NCBI GenBank assembly: GCA_013400975.1
Contig: WBMZ01000161.1
Coordinates: 124,001-188,000 of the forward strand
Direction of reading: 5' to 3'
DNA from: Atrichornis clamosus
Lineage: Eukaryota; Chordata; Aves; Passeriformes; Menuridae
Length of the DNA stretch: 64,000 nucleotides
Within the stretch, counting starts at the first letter, position 1; every line of letters starts with the position of its first letter. Below the pieces are notes generated by a model. The model saw nothing but the letters and a program-made list of their open reading frames with translations. It was not told the DNA's origin and did no database searches. The translations under genes and the position numbers were made by a program. Below, in pieces: positions 62,409-64,000 of the stretch.

Positions 62409-63657
62409 ATCTTAGCTAATAAATACTCACATACTCGGGTAGAGTTACATGTTCACAAACATCTTAAAAGAAAGTAATATATTCTAATGCGAATCTTATT
62501 AGTCACTGAATCACTAGTCATTTAAGTTAAACTACTTGATTTTTAACATCTGGTTTGTAATCAGGGTACAATTTCCCGCCTGAGTGCTGTATTTGGGTAC
62601 TTGTTCTGCACACATATGCAGTTTTGGCACTGTAATGTTGAATATTTTAGCCTCTCTGTGGGGTGGTGAGGCGATGTACCCTGCATTAGACTGCAGAGGT
62701 AAACAACATGATTTGTAGCTGCATGTGATTGTTAATTATGCAAAGAAAAACTTTGGGAACAGTACAGTAAACAAATGAGGTTATTTGTAAATCTCTCGTT
62801 TTCTGGTTTTAACTCCCGAACTACATAATACAAATGCAGTCATGTTTTCCTGTATGAAAATGACAGTAAGTTAAACATAAAGTAAGTTCTGCATCAAAAG
62901 GCATTACTGTGTGGGAGAGGCCAGGGTCCAGCAGTCCCCACTGCCCTGCTGTGATGGGCACGGGGCAGAGGAGGTACATGCTAAGGGACCACCAAGGGTA
63001 TCCAACATCCACCCAAATCTAGACACACGTCATTTATGTTCTGAGCACAACATGAAGGCACTATATTGAATACCATTTTTATAATAAATGTATTGATAGG
63101 AATAAGACACTGGGCTTTAGGGCGTGCTTTTAAGGGTTCTTTGAAGGAGACAGTTTGGCGGAAGGGCAATAGACCACAGAGCGTCTCAGGCACACTCCTG
63201 TACATCCAGACATATCCAGCTTTTAAAAAATTGTTTCACCTGCATGACTTCTTATTTTTTAAACTTTTGGATGGATTAGAAATTCATTCTTCATCATATT
63301 CTCCTCGCTAACTGAGGCAGAGACCATAAAACACACTCCTAATAAATCTAGGGATTCAAACGGCAGCCCTTGGCTGCCACCTAAAGGTTTGCTATACTCC
63401 TTTACAGGGATACCACCGGACTCCACTCCCGTGTTTGGAATGGAAAAATGCTTGTCTACTGTTGTTACAGGCAACCTCTGTGGTCACTATTGCTAAAAGA
63501 AATTAAGGGGAAAAAATATTTGTTCTAAAAAAACCCCAAAAAACACACTAAAATAAAACTAAGGAAGAAAAAAAACCCCAGCAGTTCAACAGTACTGCAG
63601 TAAGAATGATTTCTTGTCTCTGCATATGCTTTCGATTTGAAAGACAAGCTAAATCTA

Positions 63658-63701
63658 AAAATTAAAAAAAAAAAAAAGAAGTGAAAAGAAAACAAAAAGT
63701 G
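63658..63701 (+). repeat. A-rich low-complexity tract
   Basis: A run of about 14 A followed by AG-rich sequence. The complementary strand is a polypyrimidine run. Confidence 0.75.
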
Positions 63702-64000
63702 CACAGTACTTGGTTTTGGTAAAAGAAGACCGCCAGTACAAAGAAACAATATCAAAAAAAGCATAAACTGCTGAGCAATGGATGGCTTAAGAACAAAAAG
63801 GGAGTGGTGTGCCCAGTAACACCACGGGGGCAGCAAGCAGTTTGTGTAGGTCTTATGGTCTCCACAGAGGAGAGATTGCTCTCTCTAGGCACTCTGGAAA
63901 TTCAAGCTACTTGAAAACAGCAGGAGCTCAGATGGAAAAGAAAACCCTGGCCATGACTCCTTTTGGCATCAACAGGGAGAATTCTGCTTCAATTCTCCAT

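Larger units (their letters stand above)
48000..64000. other. No recognisable coding gene; intergenic sequence
   Basis: About 16 kb without a supported exon. It contains a CTCF core motif (48330), a long imperfect inverted repeat (53521-53574), a CR1 fragment (55900-56275), a 29-bp tandem duplication (60636-60692) and A-rich purine tracts near 62.36 and 63.66 kb. The longest open frames are short or are CR1 shadows. Confidence 0.55.

Noticed and set aside
1..64000. Defence systems, CRISPR arrays, phage or bacterial operons
   Set aside because: The spliced vertebrate gene and CR1 elements show animal nuclear DNA, and no such features are present.
27270..64000. ITGB8 or another neighbouring gene
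   Set aside because: ITGB8 is expected upstream of MACC1 by mammalian synteny, but no integrin-like exon was seen in any frame.

Overview
This is a vertebrate chromosomal window, most probably from a bird. It is AT-rich and mostly non-coding, has GT-AG introns, and holds only five recognisable interspersed repeats. All five are CR1 LINE 3' fragments ending in the ATTCTATG-type short repeats typical of avian genomes. There are no bacterial genes, CRISPR arrays or operons.

The one gene I can support is MACC1, the metastasis-associated-in-colon-cancer-1 / SH3BP4-like endocytic adaptor. It lies on the minus strand. Four coding exons can be placed with consistent splice phases: 14932-14991 (start codon, inferred), 7316-7430, 3188-5226 (the 2-kb main exon) and 629-817. 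Together they encode about 801 residues. The last coding exon, which should carry about 70 more residues, lies beyond position 1, so the gene is cut by the window edge.

Layout. Positions 1-628, 818-3187, 5227-7315 and 7431-14931 are MACC1 introns. 14997 to about 27000 is probably a 5'-UTR intron. At 27003-27270 there is a candidate MACC1 first exon and promoter: a ZNF143/Staf-like element, an ATG-initiated 60-codon upstream ORF and a strong splice donor, all on the minus strand. From about 27.3 kb to the end no protein-coding gene is recognisable. That part holds CR1 fragments, microsatellites, short tandem duplications, a good CTCF core motif near 48.33 kb, and two small CpG-dense patches near 29.95 and 35.54 kb.

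Most other open frames are short, lack recognisable domains and look like chance frames or CR1 shadows. I found no convincing undescribed system. The most useful second looks are the unannotated 5' end of MACC1, the candidate promoter with its upstream ORF, and a possibly decayed coding sequence at about 38.5-38.9 kb.
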